From assembly GCF_016587375.1 (NCBI RefSeq), contig NZ_BNJG01000006.1, positions 171,923 to 235,922 of the forward strand: 64,000 nucleotides of DNA, in the 5' to 3' direction. Source of the DNA: Ktedonobacter robiniae (GTDB lineage: Bacteria; Chloroflexota; Ktedonobacteria; Ktedonobacterales; Ktedonobacteraceae). The position numbers were made by a program, and so were the translations under genes. The notes beneath the pieces were generated by a model. The model searched no databases, was not told the origin of the DNA, and worked only from the letters and a program-made list of their open reading frames with translations. The first letter of the stretch is position 1, and each line of letters opens with the position of its first letter. Positions 26,366 through 35,732 of the stretch are shown here, one piece after another.

Positions 26366-27754
26366 ATGCAAACACTGCACTTTGATACGCTGATCATTGG
26401 TTTCGGCAAAGGTGGCAGGACGCTTGCCGCCTTCCTGGGGAACAAAGAACAGAACGTGGCCGTCGTGGAAAAGTCGAAGGAGATGTATGGAGGAACCTGC
26501 ATCAATATCGCTTGTATCCCTACCAAGTCGCTCGTCTTGTCTGCTGAACATGCCACCAGCCATCATCCCAACACGTATGAAGAGAAGCAGACCTACTACA
26601 GGAAGGCGATCGAGGAGAAGCAGCGACTGGTTACCACGTTGCGACAAAAGAGTTACGACAAGCTGCATACCAATCCTCATATCCGTGTCATTGATGGTCT
26701 TGCCAGTTTCATTGCTCCGCACGAGGTACAGGTCGTCCTGAGTGACACTCAGGATGTGTTTCAGATACGGGCCGAGAAGATTATCATCAGTACAGGCACA
26801 GAGCCTTCTATTCCCCAGATTCCGGGTCTGGAGCAGAGCCGACACGTCTACAATAGTACGACGTTGATGGAATTAAAGCAATTGCCCCGTCACCTGATCG
26901 TGATTGGCAGTAGCTACGTCGGTCTGGAGTTCGCCTCTATTTACCGGGCCTTTGGCGCTGAAGTCATCGTCTTAGAACAGCAAGGCGTCTTTCTGCCCGC
27001 ACAGGATCGCGACATTGCGGCAGCCGTTTACCAGACGATGCAGAACCAGGGGATCACCTTCCACCTTCACGCGAAAGTCCAACAGATTCAAGATGAGGCC
27101 AATCAAACCGCTGTTGCATTTATGGACGAACAGGGACAGACCCACACGCTGGTTGGAGAAGCCGTCCTGGTCGCAACGGGGCGCGCAGCCGTGACAGCGG
27201 AGCTCCACCTGGAAAAGGTCGGTGTGGAAACCAATGAGCGTGGCTTTGTGAAGGTCGATGAGTATCTGCGGTCCACAGTCCCCAACATCTGGGCCGTTGG
27301 AGACGTCAATGGGGGACCGCAATTCACCTATATCTCACTGGACGATTTTCGGATTATCCGCGATCAACTGAATGGAGGGGGAAAACATTCCACACGCACC
27401 CGCCAGCACGTGCCGTATTCCATCTTCATCTCGCCTCCACTCTCCCGCGTTGGACTCTCAGAAGCAGAGGCCATCCGTCAGGGATATGAGATCAAAGTGG
27501 CCAAACTTCCGGCAGCTGCCAATACGCGGGTGCAGATGATGCGAGAGCCTGCGGGACTGTTGAAGGCGATCGTGGATGCTCGTACTCAGAAGATTCTTGG
27601 TTGTACGCTCTATAGTGCTGAATCCAATGAGGTCATCAATACGGTCGCGATGGCCATGCATGCGGATATGGACTATCAGGTACTGCGTGATAACATCTTC
27701 ACGCATCCAAGCGTCTCCGAAGTCTTGAATGACCTCTTTGGTCTCATTCCATAG
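26366..27754 (+). CDS. rclA: RclA-type pyridine nucleotide-disulfide oxidoreductase
   Basis: A 462-aa flavoprotein. FDTLIIGFGKGGRTLA is the FAD fold, YGGTCINIACIPTK the redox-active C45-x4-C50, VIGSSYVGLEFASIYRAFGAEVIVLE the NAD(P) fold (in two parts: VIGSSYVGLEFAS and AEVIVLE), and IWAVGDVNGGPQFTYISLDD the second FAD motif, followed by a dimer domain with FTHPSVSEVLNDLF. GGTCINI and the QFTYISLDDFRIIRD segment are characteristic of RclA, the copper-dependent reductase of reactive-chlorine defence. Not a lipoamide dehydrogenase, as no partner complex is nearby. No RclR regulator is next to it. It opens a redox-gene region that also has two MerA-like proteins. Confidence 0.85.
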   Translation: MQTLHFDTLIIGFGKGGRTLAAFLGNKEQNVAVVEKSKEMYGGTCINIACIPTKSLVLSAEHATSHHPNTYEEKQTYYRKAIEEKQRLVTTLRQKSYDKLHTNPHIRVIDGLASFIAPHEVQVVLSDTQDVFQIRAEKIIISTGTEPSIPQIPGLEQSRHVYNSTTLMELKQLPRHLIVIGSSYVGLEFASIYRAFGAEVIVLEQQGVFLPAQDRDIAAAVYQTMQNQGITFHLHAKVQQIQDEANQTAVAFMDEQGQTHTLVGEAVLVATGRAAVTAELHLEKVGVETNERGFVKVDEYLRSTVPNIWAVGDVNGGPQFTYISLDDFRIIRDQLNGGGKHSTRTRQHVPYSIFISPPLSRVGLSEAEAIRQGYEIKVAKLPAAANTRVQMMREPAGLLKAIVDARTQKILGCTLYSAESNEVINTVAMAMHADMDYQVLRDNIFTHPSVSEVLNDLFGLIP

Positions 27755-27810
27755 CCAATCGCCTCTGCTCTCTCCACGCAAGCAGGCGGTCTGAACGATA
27801 TTCTTTCGAA

Positions 27811-27836
27811 AAGGGCGATCACCAGAGATCGCCCTT
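27811..27836 (+). terminator. Hairpin after rclA
   Basis: AAGGGCGATC (27811-27820) pairs with GATCGCCCTT (27827-27836). The T-run is short, so termination may be partial. Confidence 0.6.
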
Positions 27837-27863
27837 ATGCTGAAAGATCAACAACAGATGGTA

Positions 27864-28080
27864 TTAATCGCGGAAGCAGGCCAAGTGAAAAGAACGCGCG
27901 GCAGGTTTACCATCCGGATCGAAAGTATGGACCTGCATCTGGTTCGGGCCCTTTGCCAAGCCAACAGTAATCAGACCCGGCAGGACTGCTTCGTCGGTTG
28001 CACTACCAATCGTTGCAGCGAAGTTTGTCTTTACCTTGCCTTGCCCACGCGATGCGCAACGAGGTTGTTGAAGAGCTAAT
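27864..28080 (-). pseudogene. 3' remnant of an unidentified gene
   Basis: The leftward frame gives GKVKTNFAATIGSATDEAVL and GLAKGPNQMQVHTFDPDGKP before the stop at 27864. The text looks like real protein, but there is no start; it is cut by DNA next to the IS6 element. Family not recognised. Confidence 0.3.
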
Positions 28081-28188
28081 CTCTCATGGGGTAGGCGAGA
28101 ACCGCGCGGAACCGAACACCTCGTTCCCGAAAGATGGTAGAAACGGAGGTGTGGGAGGCAAAAAGAGCAGAAGATGAGAGAAATCGAG

Positions 28189-29171
28189 GGAAGCGTCAGA
28201 ACTGAGAACAGGAGAAGCAACAAAATTGTGGGACGACGTCTCGTCCTCTCTCCTTGGGCTTAGGCTCTCATTCTGAGAGCCTTCAAGCTGTTCAGTCGTT
28301 GACAAAACAGAGCGCGTTGTTGGGCAAGAGGCACTAATTGGTTCATTGTCGTGCGGAAGCGGAAGAACTGCCGTAACTCATCAAAAGCGCGACAAAATCG
28401 GGCTGCCGAGGCTACGTTTCCGAAACCTCGCATCGGGTAGTAGCGTTGTTTGATCCCACGATGATCTTGTTCCAGTCGGTTGTTGAGATAGGGATTGCAA
28501 CGATGGTGAACCTGGCTACCAAGTGTCTCACGAATCGCGCGCGGATAGGAATCATGTCCATCGGTCGTCACCTGCTCTGGTCTGTGTCCAACTGTCTCGA
28601 CTGCCTGCCTGAAAAAGCACTTGGCGGCCTCCATATTCCGTTTCTCGCTCAACATACAGTCAACCAGATTGCCATCACGGTCGATAGCACGATACAAATA
28701 ACACCACTTCCCATGCACCTTGATGTACGTTTCATCGACAAACCAGGATCGACCTGCTTGCCCACGTCGTTTGGCTCGCAGTTGGTCTGCTAACAACGGC
28801 GCAAACCGGGTTTCCCAGTCTCGGACCGCCTCATGGGTGAAGACCCAACCTCGCTCGAGAAACATTTCAGCGAGATCTCGCAGACTCAGTTTATAGCGCA
28901 ACCGCCAGAGGATGACAAGCAGGACAAGATCGGTCGGATATTCCAGAAAGTTGAAAGGCGTGTTAGTGCGTTCGTTGAAGGTATGGTGGCATCCTCGACA
29001 ACGGAACATCCGATAGCCAAGTGTGGTTTTCTTGTTCTGTTCTGTGGAGGTCGCTGACATGCAGTATGGGCAGTTCATAGGATACTCCTCATCCAAACGT
29101 TCCTGTGCTGATCAGTCTATCACGCCTTGTGGAACTCTGCTTGATGTCCTGTTCTCAGTTCTGACGCATCC
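28189..29171 (-). mobile_element. IS6-family element, copy 1
   Basis: Ends are inverted repeats: GGAAGCGTCAGAACTGAGAA on the left, and TTCTCAGTTCTGACGCATCC on the right. About 983 bp, one transposase. No 8-bp target duplication was seen, which is common after IS6-type cointegrate recombination. Related copies: 33804, 40012, 42918 and 45105. Confidence 0.85.
28260..29078 (-). CDS. IS6-family transposase
   Basis: A 272-aa DDE transposase. N-terminal zinc ribbon MNCPYC...FRCRGCHHTFNERT, then the catalytic residues: D in SWFVDETYIKV, D in VTTDGHDSYPRA and E in NNRLEQDHRGIKQR. ATG 29078 has GAGGAG seven bases upstream. Intact, so this copy may be active and could mobilise the broken ones. Confidence 0.92.
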   Translation of the reverse strand: MNCPYCMSATSTEQNKKTTLGYRMFRCRGCHHTFNERTNTPFNFLEYPTDLVLLVILWRLRYKLSLRDLAEMFLERGWVFTHEAVRDWETRFAPLLADQLRAKRRGQAGRSWFVDETYIKVHGKWCYLYRAIDRDGNLVDCMLSEKRNMEAAKCFFRQAVETVGHRPEQVTTDGHDSYPRAIRETLGSQVHHRCNPYLNNRLEQDHRGIKQRYYPMRGFGNVASAARFCRAFDELRQFFRFRTTMNQLVPLAQQRALFCQRLNSLKALRMRA

Positions 29172-29224
29172 GTTTGTACAGTGGGATGGATGCGTTCTGG
29201 TCAAGAGTGATTTCCAGCCTTTCG

Positions 29225-29360
29225 GCATACGGTATCTGCGTTCCTGAACGTCTTGACACGGATTGAAATCTTTCTTCAATGGCCCCTTTCGTCTACCTGA
29301 AAATGGCTCTTTTGACAAGACTATTATTGGAGTATGCTTCTCGTGTCAGGAAAAGAAAGT
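29225..29360 (+). repeat. Diverged inverted copy of 24200-24320, promoter-like
   Basis: The strand complementary to 24200-24320 is matched here at roughly three quarters of positions, including GTCTACCTGAAAATGGC. TTGACA (about 29313-29318), a 15-bp gap and TATGCT precede CTCGTGTCAGGAAAAGA; the same block with TATACT occurs at 24190 and 52780. It may act as a promoter. Confidence 0.45.
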
Positions 29361-29410
29361 TTCTTGAAGAAGCAGATAAAGGAAATGTCCAGAGGGAGCG
29401 AGCATGAATA

Positions 29411-29501
29411 GTCGTGTTGCAAAAAAAAATGGGCTGAGAAAGTGGTGCAGGTAATGTGGCTCTACCTAATGTGCTGAGCTTTACATTTTTTGCAACACGA
29501 C
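29411..29501. mobile_element. 91-bp MITE-like element
   Basis: Both ends read GTCGTGTTGCAAAAA inward. Similar termini to the 161-bp element at 10888-11048. No coding capacity. Confidence 0.65.
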
Positions 29502-29661
29502 CTCATTTGTTCACACTTGTCTCATCATATCCTGGCAGAAAGCAGCGTACGGAGAGAAAGTCTCTCCGTTTGAATGAATCCGCCTGACTTCTCTAGGAGA
29601 CATATGTAACGTTGGTAGAACGAAAAGAAAAAAAGAATTGTGAAAGGACAAGGGACAACGT

Positions 29662-30600
29662 ATGAAAGCTATCGCCATTACCGCCTTTGGTGGGCCTGAT
29701 CGTCTCACGCTCATAGACCTACCTGCGCCAACCTGTGGCCCGGATCAGGTCATTATTCACGTTCAGGCAGCAGGTGTTGGAATGTGGGATGTGAAGGCGC
29801 GGCAAGGGAGCCTGACGCTGGAAGGACAACAGTTTCCGCTCATTCTTGGTTGGGAATCAGCAGGGATCATTGAACAGGTAGGGGCTACGGTGACCGGGCT
29901 GAACGTAGGAACCCGCGTGATCTCTACGACGTATCAGGTCGGCATTGGTCATTATGCCCAGTCTGTCGCTGTTCCTGCGCATCTCGTCGCGCCAGCTCCA
30001 TCCTCTCTCGATGCCTTGCACGCAGCCGCGCTTCCTATCGGCGGGCTTACCGCTTACCAGGCAATCTATGAAGTGCTGAAGATGCAGAGAGGAGAAACGC
30101 TCCTGATTACCGGTGCGGCTGGAGGAACAGGCACGCTTGCCGTTCAGCTTGCTGCTCATTTAGGAGTCCACGTCATTGCCACTGCGAGCAGTAAGAACCA
30201 TCCATACCTTCAGCAGCTTGGAGCCAGTGAACTCATTGATTACGCACAGACGGACTTCGCGAGCGTGGTCCAGGCGGCTCATCCCAAGGGTATCGATGCA
30301 GTTCTGGACTGTGTTGGTGGAGAGACGGCGGCAAGAAGTCTGAAGGTTGTGCGTGATGGTGGGCGGTTCGTCACGATTGTTGATCTTGAGCAGGTAACAC
30401 CTACCCGTCACATTGATACGCAATTGCTCTACTACCGCCCCGATGGGCAACAATTGGCCGAACTAACGAAGCTCGTCGATGCCGGTCAGTTGACGGTCCA
30501 CCTCGACCAGGTGTTTCCTTTGGAAAAGGCCAGCCAGGCTCACGAGCGCTTGGAGACACGGCACCACCAGGGAAAAATTGTGCTTAGCCTGGAAGGGTGA
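29662..30600 (+). CDS. Zinc-independent MDR alcohol dehydrogenase/quinone reductase
   Basis: A 312-aa medium-chain dehydrogenase/reductase. It has MKAIAITAFGGPDRLTL, GWESAGIIEQVGATVTGLNV and the cofactor-binding ITGAAGGTGTLAVQLAAHLG. The Cys/His ligands of catalytic-zinc alcohol dehydrogenases are missing, which places it with NADPH:quinone reductases or enone reductases. ATG 29662 is preceded by GAAAGGACAAGGGAC. The enzyme would reduce quinones or electrophilic carbonyls, which fits the adjacent redox-defence genes. A MITE-like element follows 18 bp after its stop. Confidence 0.88.
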   Translation: MKAIAITAFGGPDRLTLIDLPAPTCGPDQVIIHVQAAGVGMWDVKARQGSLTLEGQQFPLILGWESAGIIEQVGATVTGLNVGTRVISTTYQVGIGHYAQSVAVPAHLVAPAPSSLDALHAAALPIGGLTAYQAIYEVLKMQRGETLLITGAAGGTGTLAVQLAAHLGVHVIATASSKNHPYLQQLGASELIDYAQTDFASVVQAAHPKGIDAVLDCVGGETAARSLKVVRDGGRFVTIVDLEQVTPTRHIDTQLLYYRPDGQQLAELTKLVDAGQLTVHLDQVFPLEKASQAHERLETRHHQGKIVLSLEG

Positions 30601-30617
30601 ACGTAATCTCATCTTCC

Positions 30618-30776
30618 GGTCTTGTCAACTCAGCCAAAGTTGTAGAGCTTCCATGCCAAAAATGGCCGCAACGTGGAGAGAGCTCTCTATCTCTGACCTG
30701 ATAGTCAGGAGAACCCTGGCGAAAATAACATCGGAGCTGTGAGAGCTCATCAACAATTTTGGAAGTTGACAAGACC
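30618..30776. mobile_element. 159-bp inverted-repeat element
   Basis: GGTCTTGTCAACT at the left and AGTTGACAAGACC at the right are perfect 13-bp inverted ends, with further pairing just inside (CCAAA-TTGT / ACAA-TTTTGG). No gene inside. Terminal sequences differ from the GGTAGTGTTGCA family. Confidence 0.65.
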
Positions 30777-30882
30777 TCTTTGGACGCCTGCGTCTCACGG
30801 GATGTGCAACGAGGTTTAGCTCATCAGTGATATGACTTGAGAGCGTTCTTCGTCGCTGTCCCCGGGAATAACTGCTCAGGTG

Positions 30883-31669
30883 GGTAGTGGTTAGGTGGTA
30901 AGTGATGAGATAGAATTGGGGGTATGATTCAAGAAACGATGATACACGTTTGCCGTGTCTGTAGAAGTACAAATATTGTCAAAAATGGAGCCAATCGTTG
31001 TGGAAATGCTCAATACCACTGCAAGGACTGTGGCACCTATCGTGTTCTCACGCCAGCAAGCGTCTTCAGAAACTGAGCAACAAACCGTGCTGCAGACTTA
31101 TCTGGAACGGTATAGCCTACGTGGAGTGGCACGAATCTTTGCCATGGCACGGTCAACCATTGCGGGGTGGCTCAAAGCGCACGTCCAAAACTCGCATGAT
31201 GTCAAAGAAACCCTTCCGCCTGCGATCCCAGATGATGTGCTCGAACTCGATGAAATGTGGAGTTTTGTGCGCAAAAAAGACCAGGCGCGGTGGTTGTAGA
31301 CGGCAATGTGCCGCCGAACCCGCCAAATCGTTGCCTTTGCTATTGGAGACCGAAGCAAAGCGACCTGTCTTCGGCTTTGGTAAGCCATCCCGCATGAATA
31401 CAAACACTGCCATACCTTCAGTGATTTTTGGCATGCCTATCAGTACGTGTTCCCAACGTGTTCCCAACTGAAACTCATCATTGTGTTGGGAAGGAAACTG
31501 GGGAGACTGCGCATATGGAACGCTGGAACAACACCTTGCGTCAACGAGTAGACTGCTACGTTCGACAAACGTTGTCCTTTTCCAAATCTGACGAATCTCA
31601 TGAAATGGTTACCAAGTGGTTTATTGTTCAGTATAATTTGGGCTTATCACTTACCATCTAACCACTACC
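30883..31669 (+). mobile_element. IS1-family element, degraded
   Basis: 787 bp with terminal inverted repeats GGTAGTGGTTAG and CTAACCACTACC, extended by TGGTAAGTGAT to about 26 bp. Contains a broken IS1 transposase. Confidence 0.85.
30924..31661 (+). pseudogene. IS1-family transposase (InsA/InsB-type), frameshifted
   Basis: The first frame gives a zinc ribbon (VCRVCRSTNIVKNGANRC, HCKDCGTYRVLTP). After a frameshift comes the helix-turn-helix YSLRGVARIFAMARSTIAGW and the catalytic LELDEMWSFV. A further shift gives RRTRQIVAFAIGDRSKATC with a stop codon inside, and HCVGKETGETAHMERWNNTL completes the DDE core. At least two frameshifts and one nonsense codon; inactive. Confidence 0.8.
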
Positions 31670-31770
31670 GTATAGTCGAGGGCGCTCTCAGACTCAAACT
31701 TAACAAGAACGGCTACCGGGGCCGATGTATCCTTAGCCCTGGCAGCCTCACCAGAAGGAGATGAGCACAA

Positions 31771-33168
31771 ATGACTTCGACACACTATGATGTAATTGTG
31801 ATCGGCGCCAGTAAGGGCGGTAGATTCTTTCCAATCGATTTTGCAAAAGCAGGCCGGAAAGTGGCGCTCATCGAGCGCGACCAGATAGGCGGTGTCTGTG
31901 TGAACTTCGGCTGTACCCCGACAAAAACGATGGTTGCCAGCGCACGCCTCGCCTATCAGGCACGACGTGGGGCCGAGTACGGTGTTCACGCCGGCCCCAT
32001 TTCGGTCGATCTGCGGACCGTCCGCCAGCGCAAACAAGGCATAGTCGAGGGTGTTCGCAACAGCCACGAGAGCCGCCTGACAGCGCTGCAAGGACGGGGT
32101 CTCGATCTGCTAATGGGCGAGGCCCATTTTATCGCTCCGAAGACGCTTGAGATCTCTCTCAAGGACGGCGAGACGCGAGAGATCACCGCGCCACTGATTT
32201 TTATCGATACTGGGGACCGACCAGCACAACTCACGATCAAGGGCGCCGAGCGTATTCCCGTGCTCAATTCCACCACGATCATGGAACTGGATACGCTCCC
32301 CGAACACCTGCTCATCACTGGTGGCGGCTATATCGGGCTGGAGTTCGGGCAGATGTTTCGCCGCTTTGGCAGCCAGGTCACGATCATTCAGCCTCGTCCA
32401 CGCTTACTCATGAACGAGGATGAAGATGTCTCTAACGAAATCACGAAGATGTTTCGCGAGGAAGGGATCACGGTCTTGACCGAAACAATGCCGCAACAGA
32501 TTGAGCCACTGGACGGTGGACGCATGCGGTTGACAGTGCGCACGCCTCAGGGAGAACAGCAGATTACCGGCTCGCATCTGCTGGCGGCAACCGGTCGTGT
32601 CCCCAACACGGAAGCGCTCGCCCCTGAAGCAGCGGGCATCCACCTGGACCAGGAGGGCTACATCCAGGTCAATGAGCGCCTGGAAACGAACGTTCCTGGC
32701 ATCTACGCGCTGGGAGATGTCAAAGGTGGGCCTGCTTTCACCCACGTCTCTTTAGATGATTTCCGCATTGTGCGTACCAACTTGCTTGAGCAGGGCAACG
32801 CCAGCACACGAGGTCGCCTGGTCCCCCATACCATCTTCATCGATCCCCAGCTTGGGCGAGTTGGCCTGACCGAAAACCAGGCCAGAAAACAGGGTCGCAA
32901 CATCCGGGTGGCCAAATTGCCCATGAACGCCGTGTCCCGTGCCGTAGAAACCGGCGAGACGCGCGGCTTCATGAAGGCCATCGTCGATGCCGATACCCAA
33001 CAAATTTTGGGCTGTGCCATCCTGGGAGCAGAAGGCGGCGAGATTATGACCATCATCCAGGTAGCGATGATGGGCAAGCTGCCCTACACCACCTTGAGAG
33101 ATGGCATTTTCACGCATCCCACCCTGGCTGAAGGGCTCAAAGCACTGTTTATGACGCTCGACTCTTAG
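31771..33168 (+). CDS. MerA-like FAD/NAD(P) disulfide oxidoreductase, copy 1
   Basis: A 465-aa flavoprotein with the FAD fold YDVIVIGASKGGRFF, redox pair C43-x4-C48 in GGVCVNFGCTPTK, NAD(P) fold GGGYIGLEFGQMFRRFG and YALGDVKGGPAFTHVSLDD. It lacks both the N-terminal HMA domain and the C-terminal Cys pair of true mercuric reductase, so mercury reduction is unlikely. About 80% similar to the 37122-38516 product. Ribosome site AAGGAG precedes ATG 31771. Substrate unknown; perhaps a quinone, a chlorine-stress product or a disulfide. No operon partner. Confidence 0.88.
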   Translation: MTSTHYDVIVIGASKGGRFFPIDFAKAGRKVALIERDQIGGVCVNFGCTPTKTMVASARLAYQARRGAEYGVHAGPISVDLRTVRQRKQGIVEGVRNSHESRLTALQGRGLDLLMGEAHFIAPKTLEISLKDGETREITAPLIFIDTGDRPAQLTIKGAERIPVLNSTTIMELDTLPEHLLITGGGYIGLEFGQMFRRFGSQVTIIQPRPRLLMNEDEDVSNEITKMFREEGITVLTETMPQQIEPLDGGRMRLTVRTPQGEQQITGSHLLAATGRVPNTEALAPEAAGIHLDQEGYIQVNERLETNVPGIYALGDVKGGPAFTHVSLDDFRIVRTNLLEQGNASTRGRLVPHTIFIDPQLGRVGLTENQARKQGRNIRVAKLPMNAVSRAVETGETRGFMKAIVDADTQQILGCAILGAEGGEIMTIIQVAMMGKLPYTTLRDGIFTHPTLAEGLKALFMTLDS

Positions 33169-33274
33169 GGTTACGTTGATACTACCTTTTTGTTATGAGT
33201 CATCCCGGATTTTTGAGCTTCCCATAGGACCACCAGAGTGATGAGGAACTTAAAAAAAGTGGATGCTAGGCAAA

Positions 33275-33582
33275 AAAAGCCTCCTACGCTAAACTGTAGA
33301 AAACAAACGAAACAGAGAGCGTAAGGAGGCTTTTCACATCGATGCAGCCCAAGTATGACACACTTCAAACAAACGAACAAGATCCTCAGCAAGTTTCGCA
33401 GGCTATAGCGCAAGAACTTGAAATATTCCTTTCACCTCTTTTAACACCCTTGATAAGTTGTTAGATAAGCGTCTTGTACGAACAGTGTTGCAGGTTTGCG
33501 TTGCGATCTTGCGATTCAGGGATCAGAAGCAGGGGCTTTTACTGAGTGAATTAGGGTCTTATCTCGTTCATGATGGAGGAAA
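33275..33582 (+). pseudogene. Truncated transposase (N-terminal part) with upstream hairpin
   Basis: A hairpin AAAGCCTCCTACGC / GCGTAAGGAGGCTTT at 33275-33341 leads into ATG 33342 (MQPKYDTLQTNEQ...). After one frameshift near 33450 the text LLDKRLVRTVLQVCVAILRF then KQGLLLSELGSYL follows. This is the N-terminal part of a DDE transposase type common in this kind of genome, cut at about 33582 by an ISL3 remnant. Confidence 0.5.
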
Positions 33583-33627
33583 AACCGGGTCTCCGTCCTT
33601 CCGGGGGAAGGATGAGGTAATAACGCG

Positions 33628-33802
33628 TCATATCGCATCTCCGATCAGGATGCGAAGACGCAGGTTTCCAAGGTTGCGGTAGCCATACGCCTGGCGCATG
33701 ATGGCCTTGGTCCGATTGTTTTTGCCTTCGACAAATCCGTTGGAGATGCGCGTCGGCAAAAAACGGAAAAACGCCAGGATCTCCTGCTTCCATTTCGTGA
33801 AG
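33628..33802 (-). pseudogene. ISL3-family transposase C-terminal fragment
   Basis: Leftward translation RISNGFVEGKNNRTKAIMRQ then AYGYRNLGNLRLRI is the conserved ISL3 C-terminal signature, ending at TGA 33628. Nothing of the rest is present; the adjacent IS6 copy 2 begins at 33804. Confidence 0.75.
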
Positions 33803-33803
33803 G

Positions 33804-34784
33804 GGTTCTGTCAGAACTCAAACCTCATCTTGGCTGAGAAGCTCCTTTTCTGGTATGCTAACCCTGTCAAGAATATGGAATGAGGAACATCGGCGAATGA
33901 GCTGTCCCTATTGTGCCGCTGCCACCACCAGGAAGCGTTCGAAGAAAACCAAGCTTGGATATCCGTTTTTTTCTGTCCTGAGTGCCGATCAACGTTTAAT
34001 GAGCGAACCGGCCCCCTTTTAACTACCTTGAAGTGCCTACTGATGCCGTTTTGCTCGTTGTTCTGTGGCGATTACGCTACAAGTTGAGCTTGCGTGATGT
34101 GGCTGAAATGTTTTTGGAGCGTGGCTTCGTTTTTCCTTATGAAACGGTTCGAGATTGGGAAAAGCGGTTTGCTCCCTTGCTTGCAGACCACTTGCGAAGC
34201 AAGTGGTGTGGTCAAGCGGGAAAGTCGTGGTACGTCGATGAAACCTCTATCAAAGTCTGCGGAAAGTGGTGCTATCTCTATCGGGCGATTGATGCTGATG
34301 GCAATCTGGTTGACTCGAGGCTGAGTGAGAAGCGAGATATGGATGCAGCAAAACAGTTCTTTCAGCAAGCTCTCGCGGTAGTTGGCCGTGCTCCAGAATC
34401 TGTTACCACAGATGGGCATCGTTCTTATCCACGCGCCGTACGTGAAACCATGGGAAATGAGGTGACGCATCGGACGAATAAGTATCTCAACCATCGCATA
34501 GAACAAGATCATCGTGGCATGAAACAACGCTACTCCCCCATGCGTGGCTTTGGGAACGTTGCGTCAGCAGCTCGTTTCTGTCGTGCTTTTGACGAATTGC
34601 GCCAGTATCTCCGTCCTCGCCACATGGAAAAAGAAACGCTGCCACTGATGCAACAGCGGCAACTCTTCTGTGAGCGACTTTTGGCTTTACGAGAGCTGAT
34701 GGGTGCCGTCTCATAGTTCCACCGATGGGGTTTGAGAAACATTATACCCTGCTGGCTGTTGAGTTCTCAGTTCTGACACTACCA
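33804..34784 (+). mobile_element. IS6-family element, copy 2 (decayed)
   Basis: Left end GTTCTGTCAGAACTCAAAC and right end GTTCTCAGTTCTGACACTACC (complement) are imperfect inverted repeats around an IS6 transposase with broken N-terminus. Confidence 0.7.
33897..34716 (+). pseudogene. IS6-family transposase with frameshifted zinc ribbon
   Basis: MSCPYCAAATTRKRSKKTKL opens in one frame, FFCPECRSTFNERTG continues in a second, and PTDAVLLVVLWRLRYKLSLR onward in a third. The catalytic part is uninterrupted (D in SWYVDETSIKV, D in TTDGHRSYPRA, E in NHRIEQDHRGMKQR). At least two indels in the first 45 codons. More diverged than the other copies. Confidence 0.8.
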
Positions 34785-34902
34785 TAATTTCGGAGGGAAA
34801 ACGGAAACCTTTGTAGAGGGAAGATGCTTCATTCTTTTTCATGCGTCGATTGTATCATACCGTCCTGCTTTTTGGAGGCTTTCCGTTTAAGTTGACAGTA
34901 CC

Positions 34903-35382
34903 GACGCCAACCATGCCCGCGGCGTACACAAAGATATCCGGGGCAGGTTTCCCGTTGACCACGCACCAGCCATCGGCGATGCCATCAAAGAGCGGAATGA
35001 GTCCGAGATGTTCGAGGACGGTATGGCTATTTTTACTGATGGATGCGATAGCCGTCTTGATCCCACGCTGGCCAATCTCCAGTAAAAGTTCGCGTCCGCC
35101 AGGGACGACGTCAGCAGGCGTCATGGAGCGAATAAATTGCTGATAATAGCGATTCTTACGCTCCATCATCTCCTGAATGTGTTGCTCCGAATACTGCCGG
35201 CCAAGAATAAGATACTCCAGCGACTCGCGTCGTCCTACGCCTCGTAAGTGGGCATCATTCTCCTCGCGAGTAAATGGAATCTTCTCGTCATTGGCCAAAT
35301 GCTTCCATGCTCAGTAATGATATTCCGAGGTATCAGTTACAACCCCGTCCAGATCAAAGATGATTGCCCGTAGCTGCTGCAT
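34903..35382 (-). pseudogene. Beta-phosphoglucomutase-like HAD gene, broken
   Basis: From ATG 35382: QLRAIIFDLDGVVTDTSEYH (HAD motif I) then TGA at 35311-35313 where Trp is expected (HY-stop-AWKHLANDEKIPF), then GVGRRESLEYLILGR and GKPAPDIFVYAAGMVGV. The C-terminal part with the acidic motif IV is lost near 34903, replaced by unrelated DNA. Resembles beta-phosphoglucomutase/sugar-phosphate phosphatases. Non-functional. Confidence 0.75.
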
Positions 35383-35465
35383 TGTTCACCTTTCCGCATA
35401 CGCAAGCCTCTTCGCCTGTATGCTGGCTTTCTCCTTTTCCTCCGCAATACTGTTGCTTTCCAGTA

Positions 35466-35732
35466 CTAGACCTCTGTGTTGATCTGAAGAACGCGCACTC
35501 CCCGCATATCTAGCCAGTAGTGTCCCCTTCCTTGCGCTACGCGAATGAGCACCGTATCACAGGAGGGGCAGCGTATGACCGTCCCCATCCCATGCATGTA
35601 GACAGCCAATGCACCGATGGCAGCGGTTGTGCCGCAGCCTGTGCAGGTTGCCTGGACCTGCGTCATTTCAAAGGGGAAGATCTCTTGCAGGATGCCCCCG
35701 GCAGCGTTGCCATCAAGCTTGTTCTCCATCAT
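35466..35732 (-). CDS. DUF6510-type zinc-ribbon protein
   Basis: An 88-aa protein with a four-Cys zinc ribbon (ATCTGCGTTAAIGAL and VIRCPSCDTVLIRV) and a final LDMRGVRVLQI. This small protein commonly follows a SUOX-like/FNR gene pair in actinobacteria and Chloroflexota. ATG 35732 overlaps the reductase stop (ATGATG) and follows AGGAGAAAC, so translation is coupled. Probably a scaffold or metal-bound accessory; its role is unknown. Confidence 0.8.
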   Translation of the reverse strand: MMENKLDGNAAGGILQEIFPFEMTQVQATCTGCGTTAAIGALAVYMHGMGTVIRCPSCDTVLIRVAQGRGHYWLDMRGVRVLQINTEV

